Assembly: GCA_023428245.1 (NCBI GenBank) | Contig: JAEYYX010000072.1 | Span: forward strand, 1-57,538 | DNA length: 57,538 nucleotides | Source: Pseudomonadota bacterium | Lineage (GTDB): Bacteria > Myxococcota_A > Polyangia > Polyangiales > Polyangiaceae | Direction: 5' to 3' | In this document: positions 44,273-52,311 of the stretch, in pieces | Numbering within the stretch: the stretch's first letter is position 1 | Layout of the letters: each line of letters starts with the position of its first letter | Program-made: the position numbers and the translations under genes | The notes under the pieces: generated by a model | What the model was told of the DNA's origin: nothing | Seen by the model: the letters and a program-made list of their open reading frames with translations, nothing else | Databases searched by the model: none

Positions 44273-44502
44273 GACCCCTTCTTTTTTCGCGACCCCGAGC
44301 TAGGCCCGAGAGCACGTCACCGGGTCTCCCGGCGAAAAGGTTCGCGGAACTTAGCGACTGTTTCTTGGAAAGCAAGACACTTCCTTCACGAGCCGAGGCA
44401 TCTCGAACAATTTCTCGATTCGCCGAGAGTCCCGCTTGGGGACAAGACCCGTCTGGGGCCTTCTCAAGGGAGACCTCAAGGAGGCCAAAGCCGCCTCAGC
44501 GG

Positions 44503-45630
44503 TTACTTGATGACGACGTCGTCATCGATCACGACAAACTCGCACTGCTGCGCCGGCGCGAGCCAGGTGACTGCGTTGTACCAGAACTGTTTGGTTTGGT
44601 AGAGGCTGCTTACGCTGTGGAAGAACGAGCTCCCCGTCGGGCTCGCTGACGCCTCAACCCAGCAGGGATTGTAGGGATCCATCTGCATGTTCGTCGGGGT
44701 TCCCTGCGCGACCCACTGGTTTGCAAAGATCACCCATTCATCCCCAAACACAAACACCCGGCCTTGTCCGACCTGCTTCACGACGACCATCGGCTTCTGG
44801 GTCGTCGGATCGACGGCGATGACCGTTGCGTCGCTGCTTGGCACAACCTCCCAGCCGATATAGGCCCCGACGTACTCGAGATTTTGGGTAATGCGTGCGT
44901 AATCGCCGCTTTCGGCTGAGAAAGCGATCGGCGTCGTGATCACGGCGTCGTTCGAACTCACGCCGTTGCGCACAAGACAGTTCCGAAGGTTCTCCGTCCC
45001 GCCCCGGTAGTAGATGGGGAGGTTCTCGCCCCGCTCAGCGACCCTGGTCGAGCCATAGGAGATCCCCGAGAACTCAAGCAGCTGACTCGTCGCCGTCGGC
45101 TCATTGGACTCGCTTGTAAAGCCCGTGAGCGTGAGGATCCCGCCGCCTGCATCCCTCACCCAAGCAGCGACAGCGTCTTTCTCTTCTCCAGAGAAGGACC
45201 AACTATTTACATTGGCGACAATCAGAATGTCGAACTCTTCGAAGAAGGCTGCGTCGAAGGACGGCTTCTGTTCGAACATGGTCACCTTTGCGGTCCCGCC
45301 GCTGCTCCCGTTCAACCAATCGACAAAGGCGGAGGTGTCCTTGTCGACAGCCTTAGAGTCAAGGTTCCCGAGCAGCGCCAGACGAAGGCAGGTGCAGTCG
45401 GCTTCGTCTTTGCAGCCCTGGTTCCCGGACGCGCCCGTCCCCGCCAGATCGTCTTCCGTCCGCACGAGATCGTCGCCGAGATCACCCCCGGACCGGTCGT
45501 CGGTGGACAAGTCAGACGACGAATCAGACTTCGTCGTCGAGCCGGGCGCGCCGCAGCCTCCGAAAGCGAAGCCGATGCTGGCGAAAAGCACAAAATTCTG
45601 CCGAAAAGAGCGAAGCAAAGACAATTTCAC
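44503..45630 (-). CDS. Lipoprotein with GATase-like/ThuA-type fold, function unknown
   Basis: This is a 375-residue protein from GTG 45630, chosen because the signal peptide (KLSLLRSFRQNFVLFASIGF) starts there; a longer frame to 46272 overlaps htpG. The lipobox FGGC gives a lipid-anchored protein, followed by an Asp/Ser-rich linker (DSSSDLSTDDRSGGDLGDDL) with acidic repeats. The main domain has LALLGNLD, FEEFDILIVANVNSW, AAWVRDAGGGILTLTGF and GQGRVFVFGDEWVIFA, the pattern of GATase1-like/DUF4350 folds without an obvious catalytic triad. TATACC lies 6 nt before the GTG. Surface location is inferred. Confidence 0.68.
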   Translation of the reverse strand: MKLSLLRSFRQNFVLFASIGFAFGGCGAPGSTTKSDSSSDLSTDDRSGGDLGDDLVRTEDDLAGTGASGNQGCKDEADCTCLRLALLGNLDSKAVDKDTSAFVDWLNGSSGGTAKVTMFEQKPSFDAAFFEEFDILIVANVNSWSFSGEEKDAVAAWVRDAGGGILTLTGFTSESNEPTATSQLLEFSGISYGSTRVAERGENLPIYYRGGTENLRNCLVRNGVSSNDAVITTPIAFSAESGDYARITQNLEYVGAYIGWEVVPSSDATVIAVDPTTQKPMVVVKQVGQGRVFVFGDEWVIFANQWVAQGTPTNMQMDPYNPCWVEASASPTGSSFFHSVSSLYQTKQFWYNAVTWLAPAQQCEFVVIDDDVVIK

Positions 45631-45864
45631 TCTTGAGGTATAGCACCCCTCCGGGAGGGGGCTCCACCGGGCCCTCCCGGTTTCTCCGGGGCCTATTTTC
45701 GCCCCCCTTTCTTGAATTCCCCGCATTAGGCAAGCCCCTCGACGTTCCGCCCCAGCTCGTCGGGCGCTCCGCGGCCCGCTCCCAGAGGGGCCCCAGGCAC
45801 TCATCAACCGATACTGCAGAGGCCAAAGCCTGGGCCGCCCCCGAGCTCCCTGTGGGCCCCAGGC

Positions 45865-45893
45865 CTTGACACCAAGGGCATGGGACCCCATTT
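45865..45893 (+). promoter_or_regulatory. Sigma-32-like heat-shock promoter of htpG
   Basis: CTTGAC (45865-45870), 15-nt spacer, CCCCATTT (45886-45893) closely fit the sigma-32 consensus (CTTGAA then CCCCATNT). The -10 ends 10 nt before the ATG at 45904, so the transcript would start at ~45900, nearly leaderless. The rest of 45631-45903 shows nothing recognisable. Confidence 0.7.
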
Positions 45894-45903
45894 CCCGCCC
45901 GTC

Positions 45904-47817
45904 ATGGCCGAAAAAAAGAGTCTCGAGTTCCAAGCCGATGTCAGCAAGGTCCTGCACCTCGTCGTCCATTCGCTCTACACAAAAAAGGAAATTTTTCTCC
46001 GAGAGCTCATTTCGAACGCGGCTGACGCCATCGACAAGCGCCGTTTTCGGGCGCTGACCGACCCGGCTTTCGCCGTCGAGGCCGGACGCATCGTGCTCAC
46101 CCCGAACGAAAAGGAAGGCACGCTCACCATCTCGGACAACGGCATCGGCATGACCGAAGAGGAGCTGACCTGTCACCTCGGCACCATCGCGCGCTCCGGG
46201 ACCCTCGAGTTCAGCGAAAACCTGAAGAAAGCAGGGAACGGCAATAGCGACCTCACCCAGCTCATCGGGCAATTTGGCGTCGGCTTCTACAGCGCCTTCC
46301 TCGTCGCCGAGCAGGTTGAGGTCACCTCACGCGCCGTCGGCCATGAACAGGCCTATCGCTGGACCAGTGACGCACGCTCGAGCTTCACGATCGAACCGGC
46401 CGAGCGCGCCGAGCCCGGCACGACCATCGTGCTCAAACTCAAAGAAGAAGAAAGGGAGTACGAAAAGCCCTGGCGCGTCCGCGAGGTCGTTCGGCTTCAC
46501 TCTGATTACATCGGCCACCCCGTCGAGCTCATCGATCCGGACAAGCCGGATCAGCCCGAGGTCCTGAACCAAGCCAAAGCCCTTTGGCAAAGGAACCCGA
46601 AGGAAGTCACGAAAGAACAATACGCGGAATTCTACAAACACCTCGCCCACGATTGGGAGGCGCCGCTCGCCTATCGCCACTTCAAGATCGAGGGAAACCA
46701 AGAGTTCGCCGGCATCGTCTACCTGCCGAAGAACGCGCGCGCCGATCTGCTCGATCCGCGAGCAAAACATGGCGTACGGCTCCATGTACGCCGCGTCCTG
46801 GCCATGGAAAGCTCCGAGGAGCTCCTCCCGAGTTGGCTCCGCTTCGTGCGCGGGGTGATCGACTCCGAAGATCTCCCGCTCAACGTGTCGCGCGAGACGC
46901 TTCAGGATTCGCGCATCGTCCGCATCATGCGCAAACAGGTCGTCTCGAACGTGCTCACCATGATCGAGGAGCTCAAGAAGGAGCAGCCGGAAGAGTACGT
47001 TGCCTTCTGGACCAAGTTTGGTCCGATCCTAAAAGAAGGGCTCTACTTCGAGCCCGAGCTGAAAGACCGACTCAGCGAGCTCTGCCTTTTCGCGCACACG
47101 CTCCCGAGTGGGGAGTCCTCCGAAGCCGATGGCGCCAAGGAAGGCGCCGAGCCATTCGGCGAATGGACAACACTCGCCGGCTACGTCGCGCGCATGAAAG
47201 AAGGCCAAAAGGGCATCTATTACATCGAGGGCACTAGTCTCGCCCTGCTCCGCCAAAGCCCACACCTCGAAAAGTTGGTCAAGAGCGGCCACGAGGTGCT
47301 CCTCCTCACAGACAATGTCGACTCCTTCGCCCTCGAGAAGCTCACCGAGTACGCTGACAAGCCTTTCATGAGCGTGACCAGCGCAGACCTCGATCTCGGG
47401 GAAAGCGACGCGGAAAAGCCCGAGCCGACCGATGCCCTCACGGAGAAGTTCCAGGCGGTGCTCGGCTCGAAGATCCAGAGCGTCCGAAACTCAAACCGCC
47501 TCGCGGAGAGCCCAGCGTGCCTCGTCACCCCTGAGGGCGGCCTCCCTCCCCACATGGCAGCGATGTTCAAGGCCCAGAACCTCACGGTGCCCGACACCAA
47601 GCGCATTCTCGAGATCAACCCGGATCACCCGATTGTCAAAAACCTGCGCAAGATGCAGGTCTTGAACAGCGACTCGCCCGAGCTCGCTCGCTACATGGAG
47701 CTGCTCTACGACCAGGCGCTCCTCGCGGAAGGCGCCGAGCTCGAGAGTCCCGCTCAGGTGGCACGACGCATCGGCAGCTTGCTTGAGGATCTTTCGAGCC
47801 GAGCGATCCGCGACTGA
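45904..47817 (+). CDS. htpG: Chaperone HtpG (Hsp90)
   Basis: This ATP-dependent chaperone homodimer is 637 residues from ATG 45904. The upstream in-frame ATG at 45880 lies inside the promoter, so it was rejected. The GHKL ATPase motifs are intact: ELISNAADAIDK, TISDNGIGMT, GQFGVGFYSAFLV and a GTTIVLKL strand. The middle domain has the LPLNVSRETLQDSRIV motif. The C-terminal dimerisation domain lacks MEEVD, as usual in bacteria. An acidic insert (GESSEADGAKEGAEP) around residue 410 is a little longer than usual. It is heat-shock-controlled by the listed promoter; PhoX-like follows. Confidence 0.96.
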   Translation: MAEKKSLEFQADVSKVLHLVVHSLYTKKEIFLRELISNAADAIDKRRFRALTDPAFAVEAGRIVLTPNEKEGTLTISDNGIGMTEEELTCHLGTIARSGTLEFSENLKKAGNGNSDLTQLIGQFGVGFYSAFLVAEQVEVTSRAVGHEQAYRWTSDARSSFTIEPAERAEPGTTIVLKLKEEEREYEKPWRVREVVRLHSDYIGHPVELIDPDKPDQPEVLNQAKALWQRNPKEVTKEQYAEFYKHLAHDWEAPLAYRHFKIEGNQEFAGIVYLPKNARADLLDPRAKHGVRLHVRRVLAMESSEELLPSWLRFVRGVIDSEDLPLNVSRETLQDSRIVRIMRKQVVSNVLTMIEELKKEQPEEYVAFWTKFGPILKEGLYFEPELKDRLSELCLFAHTLPSGESSEADGAKEGAEPFGEWTTLAGYVARMKEGQKGIYYIEGTSLALLRQSPHLEKLVKSGHEVLLLTDNVDSFALEKLTEYADKPFMSVTSADLDLGESDAEKPEPTDALTEKFQAVLGSKIQSVRNSNRLAESPACLVTPEGGLPPHMAAMFKAQNLTVPDTKRILEINPDHPIVKNLRKMQVLNSDSPELARYMELLYDQALLAEGAELESPAQVARRIGSLLEDLSSRAIRD

Positions 47818-47863
47818 CGCGAGGGGTTCGTGCCTGAGGGCAGCGCGTCTCGCCTCGAGCATT

Positions 47864-47892
47864 TTGAGATGCTGGGGGCGGCGCTGTAGGCT
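47864..47892 (+). promoter_or_regulatory. Candidate leaderless promoter of the PhoX-like gene
   Basis: TTGAGA (47864-47869), 17-nt spacer, TAGGCT (47887-47892). The -10 ends 6 nt before the ATG at 47899, so transcription would begin at or next to the start codon. No Shine-Dalgarno present. Confidence 0.5.
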
Positions 47893-47898
47893 GAAGAC

Positions 47899-49191
47899 AT
47901 GCATCGGCGAGACTGGATCTATTTGGGCGCGACGCTCGGCGGAACAGCGGCCCTCAGCGCCCTCTTGAGCCGCGCTCCGCGCGGCCGGACCCGCGGACTC
48001 TCCGAAAGCGGTCTCGAGAGCAGCGACGGGCCCCTCGGCCTCCCGCCGGGCTTTCGCCAGACAGTCCTCGCCCGCTCCGGAGCTCTCATGGACGATGGGC
48101 TGCGCACGCCAGATCTCCCCGATGGCATGGCCTGTTTTCAGGGATCCGACGGGACTTACGTCCTCATGCGCAATCACGAGATCGGCAGGGATCCGAGCCG
48201 CGGAGCTTTCCCCCTAGGACAGCCTTCCCTCGCCTTCGACCGGGATCAGGACGGCGGCGTGAGTCGCCTCATTGTCGATCCTGCGACCCTTCGGGTGAAG
48301 AGCTCGAACATGGTCCTCACCGGGACCACCTTGAATTGTTCGGGAGGCCCGAGTCCCTTCGGCTACCTCACCTGTGAGGAAACTGAGAACGCGGGGCACG
48401 GCTGGGTCTTCCTGTGTGACCCAGCTGCGAGCTCCCTCCAGGCGCCCAGTCCCCTTCACGGTTATGGGCGCTTTCGGCACGAAGCAGCAGCCGTCGATCC
48501 GAGGACGCTCTGCGCCTATTTGAGCGAAGACCAGAACGACGGATGTCTCTACCGCTTCGTCCCGCGCGATCCCGGCGCTCCCTTTGAGGGGCGACTCGAG
48601 GTGGCCCGAGCCGTTCTGCAAGCGAACTTCGACACCGCCGCGATGCAGAGGGGGGCCTCCATCGGAATCGAGTGGGTCGAAGTCCCTGATCCGGCCGCGA
48701 AGGTAACGCCAACTCGTGAGCAAGGAAGTCAGCGGGGAGCTCTCACGATCCGCCGCGCCGAGGGGCTCTGGTTCGATGCGGGGCAAGCCGGCTCGAGGCC
48801 GAGCGTCCTCGTGTCGGCCACGACGGGAGGCGCCGCCGGCAAGGGCCAGATCTTCCGCCTGATCCTCGGAGAGGCCCTGCGCCCCGATCGCCTTGAGCTC
48901 ATCGCTGAAGCGCCACCCCATGGCGGGCTCCAGTTCCCCGACAACATCACCGTCGCTCCCTGGGGCGAGCCGATCGTAGCGGAAGACGGCATGGGTCCGC
49001 AGCACTTGCGAGGAATTCGCTCAGACGGAACGAGCTACGTGATCGCCCGCAACCTCGCCTCTGACAGTGAGTTCGCCGGAGTCTGTTTCTCTCCGGACGG
49101 GAGCACTCTCTTCTGCAATCTCCAGCGCGATGGACTCACGATCGCGATTCGGGGTCCTTGGGAGAAGGTGCGAGAGTTCCCCTCTTCGTAG
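47899..49191 (+). CDS. PhoX-like (DUF839) protein with Tat-like signal
   Basis: The 430-residue protein has a twin-arginine-like N-terminus (HRRDWIYLGATLGGTAAL), consistent with Tat export. The mature part has the DUF839/PhoX landmarks: a LPDGMACF segment, YVLMRNHEIG, a YLTCEETENAGHGWVF turn, ALDPR-type loops and AYLSEDQNDGCLYRFV, and a final FAGVCFSPDGSTLFCNL beta-propeller strand. Real PhoX phosphatases bind Fe and Ca; several ligands could be present, but I cannot confirm all. Activity is inferred. Transcribed independently of htpG; a terminator hairpin follows the convergent YceI gene. Confidence 0.82.
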   Translation: MHRRDWIYLGATLGGTAALSALLSRAPRGRTRGLSESGLESSDGPLGLPPGFRQTVLARSGALMDDGLRTPDLPDGMACFQGSDGTYVLMRNHEIGRDPSRGAFPLGQPSLAFDRDQDGGVSRLIVDPATLRVKSSNMVLTGTTLNCSGGPSPFGYLTCEETENAGHGWVFLCDPAASSLQAPSPLHGYGRFRHEAAAVDPRTLCAYLSEDQNDGCLYRFVPRDPGAPFEGRLEVARAVLQANFDTAAMQRGASIGIEWVEVPDPAAKVTPTREQGSQRGALTIRRAEGLWFDAGQAGSRPSVLVSATTGGAAGKGQIFRLILGEALRPDRLELIAEAPPHGGLQFPDNITVAPWGEPIVAEDGMGPQHLRGIRSDGTSYVIARNLASDSEFAGVCFSPDGSTLFCNLQRDGLTIAIRGPWEKVREFPSS

Positions 49192-49280
49192 GTGTGAGCG
49201 CCTCCGCAAGCGGACGTCGAACCGGAGCGTGTGCTCAGCGGCTCGCCGATGCATCCGAGGCGCGTCCGGCTTCGTGCATA

Positions 49281-49321
49281 CAAAAGGAGGAAGGCGCCCG
49301 CGAGTTCCGGGGGCGCCTTCC
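49281..49321 (-). terminator. Intrinsic terminator between PhoX-like and yceI-like genes
   Basis: GGAAGGCGCCC (49289-49299) pairs with GGGCGCCTTCC (49311-49321), 11 bp; on the minus strand it is followed by TCCTTTTGTATG. It mainly ends the yceI-like gene. Confidence 0.75.
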
Positions 49322-49341
49322 GTGGGTGAAAATCGTATCGA

Positions 49342-49929
49342 TTAGGAATCGCGAAGCTTGAAAAGGGCTCGGACCTTCACGTCGTTGTTCACACACTGAC
49401 CGAGGTAGCAGGGGATCTCGACCTTGAAGTCGCTGACCGGGACCGTGAAGCTACCCTTCACATGGTAGTCACTGCCCGTACGCTTCACCTGATAGTTGAT
49501 GGGCAGTTCCTTAGTGACACCGTTGATGGTGACCTTGCCCTTGACGTTACCGGACGCTTCCTTCTGATCCTCAGGGAACGTGAGGCCTGAGCGGCTCACC
49601 GCGACGGTCACGTCCGGGTGTTTATCGGTGTTGAAGTATTTGGCCATGTGCTTGTCGCGGAGATCCATGCCCGTCGTGACCGACGACCAGGGAACCGACA
49701 GAACGATCACGCCGTCCTTCTCGGTCACGGCCAGGGAAGCTGCCTTCTCCTTCTTGTACTTACCAGCAATCTTAATCCCGCCGGGTCCGAGGGCCTCGAA
49801 CTCGAGCTTGCTGTCACCCGCATATGTGAGGGCCGCTTCGGCCACACCGACGCCGACCGTTGCCAGCATCGCAACTCCGGCAATTGCACCCATCAAACGG
49901 CTTCTCAGTCCAGAACTAGCTGCTTTCAT
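49342..49929 (-). CDS. YceI-family periplasmic lipid-binding protein
   Basis: The 195-residue protein has a signal peptide (AIAGVAMLATVGVGVAEA, cleaved before Ala-Leu-Thr-Tyr). The mature lipocalin-like barrel has KLEFEALGPGGIKIAGKYKK, then DLRDKHMAKYFNTDKHPDV (the near-invariant YceI stretch) and a GKVTINGVTKELPI segment. Family members bind polyisoprenoid lipids. An AGAGGAAC lies just before the ATG, one of the few good ribosome sites in the window. Two Cys near the C-terminus (EIPCYLGQCVNN) are unusual. The gene is alone, convergent with the PhoX-like gene. Confidence 0.92.
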   Translation of the reverse strand: MKAASSGLRSRLMGAIAGVAMLATVGVGVAEAALTYAGDSKLEFEALGPGGIKIAGKYKKEKAASLAVTEKDGVIVLSVPWSSVTTGMDLRDKHMAKYFNTDKHPDVTVAVSRSGLTFPEDQKEASGNVKGKVTINGVTKELPINYQVKRTGSDYHVKGSFTVPVSDFKVEIPCYLGQCVNNDVKVRALFKLRDS

Positions 49930-50132
49930 TAGTTTTGTTCCTCTATCTACTTTCTCGAACCCACCGATACGTTGCCCCAGTCCGCAAATGCCGAAGGACC
50001 AGATTTGGATCAGGTTACGTTCGTAAAATTCTCAATGTTCCCTGGTCGGTTGAGTGTCAGCGTTGTAAACACGTCGCCCCTCGCGAACCAGCGTCACTCC
50101 GGGCGCGTTCCTCGAGTCGAACCAGCGAATCC

Positions 50133-50921
50133 GTGGAAAAGTTCACGCCAGTCGAACAGGCCTTACTCTCCGACGATCCGGAAGGTCAACTCGAGTTACT
50201 ACAGAGCACTGGGGTTTTAGCAGAGCTGTATCCCGAAGTCCAAGCGATGGTGGGGTTCGGTGGAGACGGACAAGGTCACAAGGACCTTTGGGCCCACACC
50301 AAACAAGTTGTGCGACAGACGGTGCGACGGCGTGCGGTACGGTGGGCTGCGCTCTTCCACGATGTGGGAAAAGTGAAGACGTACTCCACGGAGTCGGGGA
50401 AAGTCACATTTCACTCACACGAAGCCGTGAGCGCGCGCTTGTTCGAACGAGCCGCGAAGCGCACCGAGTTGCCTGCTGAGTTTCGCGCGCAGGTTGGCTT
50501 CATCATTCGCCACCTCGGCTACCTCGAGGCCTATCAGCACGACTGGACCGACAGCGCCGTCCGTCGTGTTCATCGCGAGCTCGGTGCGCATTTTGACGAC
50601 ATTTTGGCTCTCGCACGCGCTGACATCACAACGAAGCGCCCCGAGAGGCGCGAGCGCCACCATCAACGGATGGCGGAGCTTGCGCGGCGTGCAGAGCAGG
50701 TAGCAGAGGAGGACGCGCGCGTTCCTCCTCTGCCTAAGGGACTTGGTAGCGAAATCATCGCTCACTTTCAGCTACGTCCCGGACCGATCGTCGGGTCGCT
50801 CATGAAGGAACTCGAAGATGCTGTCGAGCGCGGCGAGCTACCGTCGCGGGCCGAGTCGAGCGTCTATCTCGCGCACCTCAAGAACAGTCCACTCCTCCAA
50901 GAAGCCCTCTCCAAGGAGTGA
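50133..50921 (+). CDS. HD-domain protein: C-terminal half of the CCA-adding/poly(A) polymerase family
   Basis: This is a 262-residue protein from GTG 50133. The first part (LSDDPEGQLELLQSTGVLAE, then LYPEVQAMVG) matches the helical RNA-binding region of CCA-adding enzymes. The HD metal site follows: KDLWAHTKQVV, RWAALFHDVGKVKTYS, TFHSHEAVSA and the HLGYLEAY region. The N-terminal nucleotidyltransferase head (GGAVRD, DxD) is missing and 49935-50132 shows no trace of it. So it could keep the phosphatase or phosphodiesterase function alone, or be a remnant. Its codon choice looks slightly less GC-rich than its neighbours. A terminator follows. Confidence 0.7.
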   Translation: MEKFTPVEQALLSDDPEGQLELLQSTGVLAELYPEVQAMVGFGGDGQGHKDLWAHTKQVVRQTVRRRAVRWAALFHDVGKVKTYSTESGKVTFHSHEAVSARLFERAAKRTELPAEFRAQVGFIIRHLGYLEAYQHDWTDSAVRRVHRELGAHFDDILALARADITTKRPERRERHHQRMAELARRAEQVAEEDARVPPLPKGLGSEIIAHFQLRPGPIVGSLMKELEDAVERGELPSRAESSVYLAHLKNSPLLQEALSKE

Positions 50922-50927
50922 GCGGGA

Positions 50928-50956
50928 GCGGCGTTTCGCTTCGCGCCGCACTTTTT
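50928..50956 (+). terminator. Intrinsic terminator of the HD-domain gene
   Basis: GCGGCG (50928-50933) pairs with CGCCGC (50944-50949), loop of 10 nt, followed by ACTTTTTG. It lies 7 nt after the stop. Confidence 0.65.
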
Positions 50957-51016
50957 GAGGACACGGGGGAGACGTGTCTCCTCCCTACATTTTTCGAGTA
51001 TCGAGCGGACCAGCAC

Positions 51017-51039
51017 GGGCCCCACAGCGGGTGGGGCCC
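51017..51039 (-). terminator. GC hairpin near the end of the peroxidase gene
   Basis: GGGCCCCAC (51017-51025) and GTGGGGCCC (51031-51039) form a perfect 9-bp stem with a 5-nt loop, 53 nt beyond the peroxidase stop on the minus strand. There is no T-run, so termination is only possible. Confidence 0.4.
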
Positions 51040-51091
51040 AGCGCGCCGCAGCCTCCAAGGAGAGGAAAAGATGCGGCGCTGACTTCTCCAA

Positions 51092-52177
51092 TCAGAGCGG
51101 GTCGGGACGCGGGGTCTTCGCGCTCGACGGAGGAAGCTTCGGCTCCTTGAGCCACGCTTCCGGCAGAGCGCCGGTGAGAGCGTTCAGGAAAGTCACCATC
51201 TGTGCGGTCTCCTGATCGGTGAGCTTACGACCCAGCTGGTGCTCCCCCATGAGGCGCACCGCGTCTCCAAGATGCTCTACGGAGCCATCGTGGAAATAGG
51301 GACCGGTCATGGCGATGTTGCGGAGGCTCGGTACTTTGAAGAGCATCTTGTCCGCTTCGCGCCCTGTCACGTCGAACCGCCCCTGATCCTTCTGGTTCGG
51401 CCACTCCACCGTGATACCAGCCTTCTGGTACATGCGCCCTCCGAGCAACGTTCCCTCGTGGCACGATGCGCAACCGAGCGACACGAAGGTGCGAAGACCC
51501 TCCTGTTCTTCTAGCGTGAGAGCGTCGTCTTCACCTGCGAGAAAACGATCAAAGCGACTCGGGGTCGTCAGCTTCCTCTCGAAAGCTCCCATCGCGATAC
51601 CCGCATTTTTCACGGTGATCGGCTTGGCTTCGCCGGGGAAGGCGCTCGCAAAAGCGGACACGTAGCCAGGGATCGACTCAAGCGTTTCGACGATCTGGTC
51701 GTCACCGGCCATCGCCATCTCGACAGGGTTCACGATCGGCTGGGTGGCCTGGTGCTCAACGTGGGGAGACCGTCCGTCCCAGAATTGCACGAAGTGACCA
51801 GCTGCGTTGTAGACCGTCGGTGAATTGCGCCCGCCGCGCTGCTTCTTGTGTCCGAAGGACGTCACCTCGCCGTCAACGCCGTAGCGATCGAGCTGATGGC
51901 AGGAGTTACAAGAGAGGTCGTGGTTCTTCGACAGTCGTTTGTCGAAGTAGAGCATCTGGCCGAGACGCACCAGGTCATCGGAACCCTTGGGCTCGAGATC
52001 GTAAGTCTCCGGGAGCGGAGGACGAAACGGTCGACGCAGATCCGAAAGGCTCAGCTCGGTTTCGGATGCGCTTGAGCGCACAAGGTTCGGAACAGCCCCC
52101 AGCTTGGAGGAGTCGTCGGGGACGTTGCAGGCGGCAAGCGCACCGGCCAGGAAGAGGGATATGCAGATTCGACGCAT
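51092..52177 (-). CDS. Di-haem cytochrome c peroxidase family lipoprotein (CcpA/MauG)
   Basis: The 361-residue protein has a signal peptide with lipobox (LAGALAAC, Cys17). Two CxxCH haem-binding motifs are clear: CNSCH near residue 92 and CASCH near 240. After the first comes RGGRNSPTVYNAAGH, with the conserved NxPT(V/L)xN-type stretch; FKVPSLRNIAMTGPYFHDGS near 295-315 is typical for the second half. It probably reduces H2O2 in the periplasm or surface, though MauG-type oxidation cannot be excluded. No electron donor gene is adjacent. Divergent from the YdiJ-like gene. Confidence 0.88.
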   Translation of the reverse strand: MRRICISLFLAGALAACNVPDDSSKLGAVPNLVRSSASETELSLSDLRRPFRPPLPETYDLEPKGSDDLVRLGQMLYFDKRLSKNHDLSCNSCHQLDRYGVDGEVTSFGHKKQRGGRNSPTVYNAAGHFVQFWDGRSPHVEHQATQPIVNPVEMAMAGDDQIVETLESIPGYVSAFASAFPGEAKPITVKNAGIAMGAFERKLTTPSRFDRFLAGEDDALTLEEQEGLRTFVSLGCASCHEGTLLGGRMYQKAGITVEWPNQKDQGRFDVTGREADKMLFKVPSLRNIAMTGPYFHDGSVEHLGDAVRLMGEHQLGRKLTDQETAQMVTFLNALTGALPEAWLKEPKLPPSSAKTPRPDPL

Positions 52178-52311
52178 GGGCGCGCGAGTCTCGCCGCCCA
52201 GGAGAAATAGTCAAAACCTCCTCGATCCTCCGCTTTTTCCGCCGCATTGCGGCTGGCAGTCCCTCTCGCGACCGTAGCGCGCTAGCGGCCGCTCGACTAA
52301 GAGAGCGGTCG

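Noticed and set aside
45711..45739. CTTGAA further upstream of htpG as the heat-shock promoter
   Set aside because: The following C-rich stretch has 18-nt spacing and lacks the CCCCATNT form; the 45865-45893 pair is much better.
45880..45903. Upstream HtpG start
   Set aside because: Lies within the CCCCATTT promoter element; MAEKKS at 45904 is the normal HtpG start.
51820..52311. Extended YdiJ frame
   Set aside because: Antisense to the peroxidase gene; YdiJ-type start at 52312 fits length and alignment.
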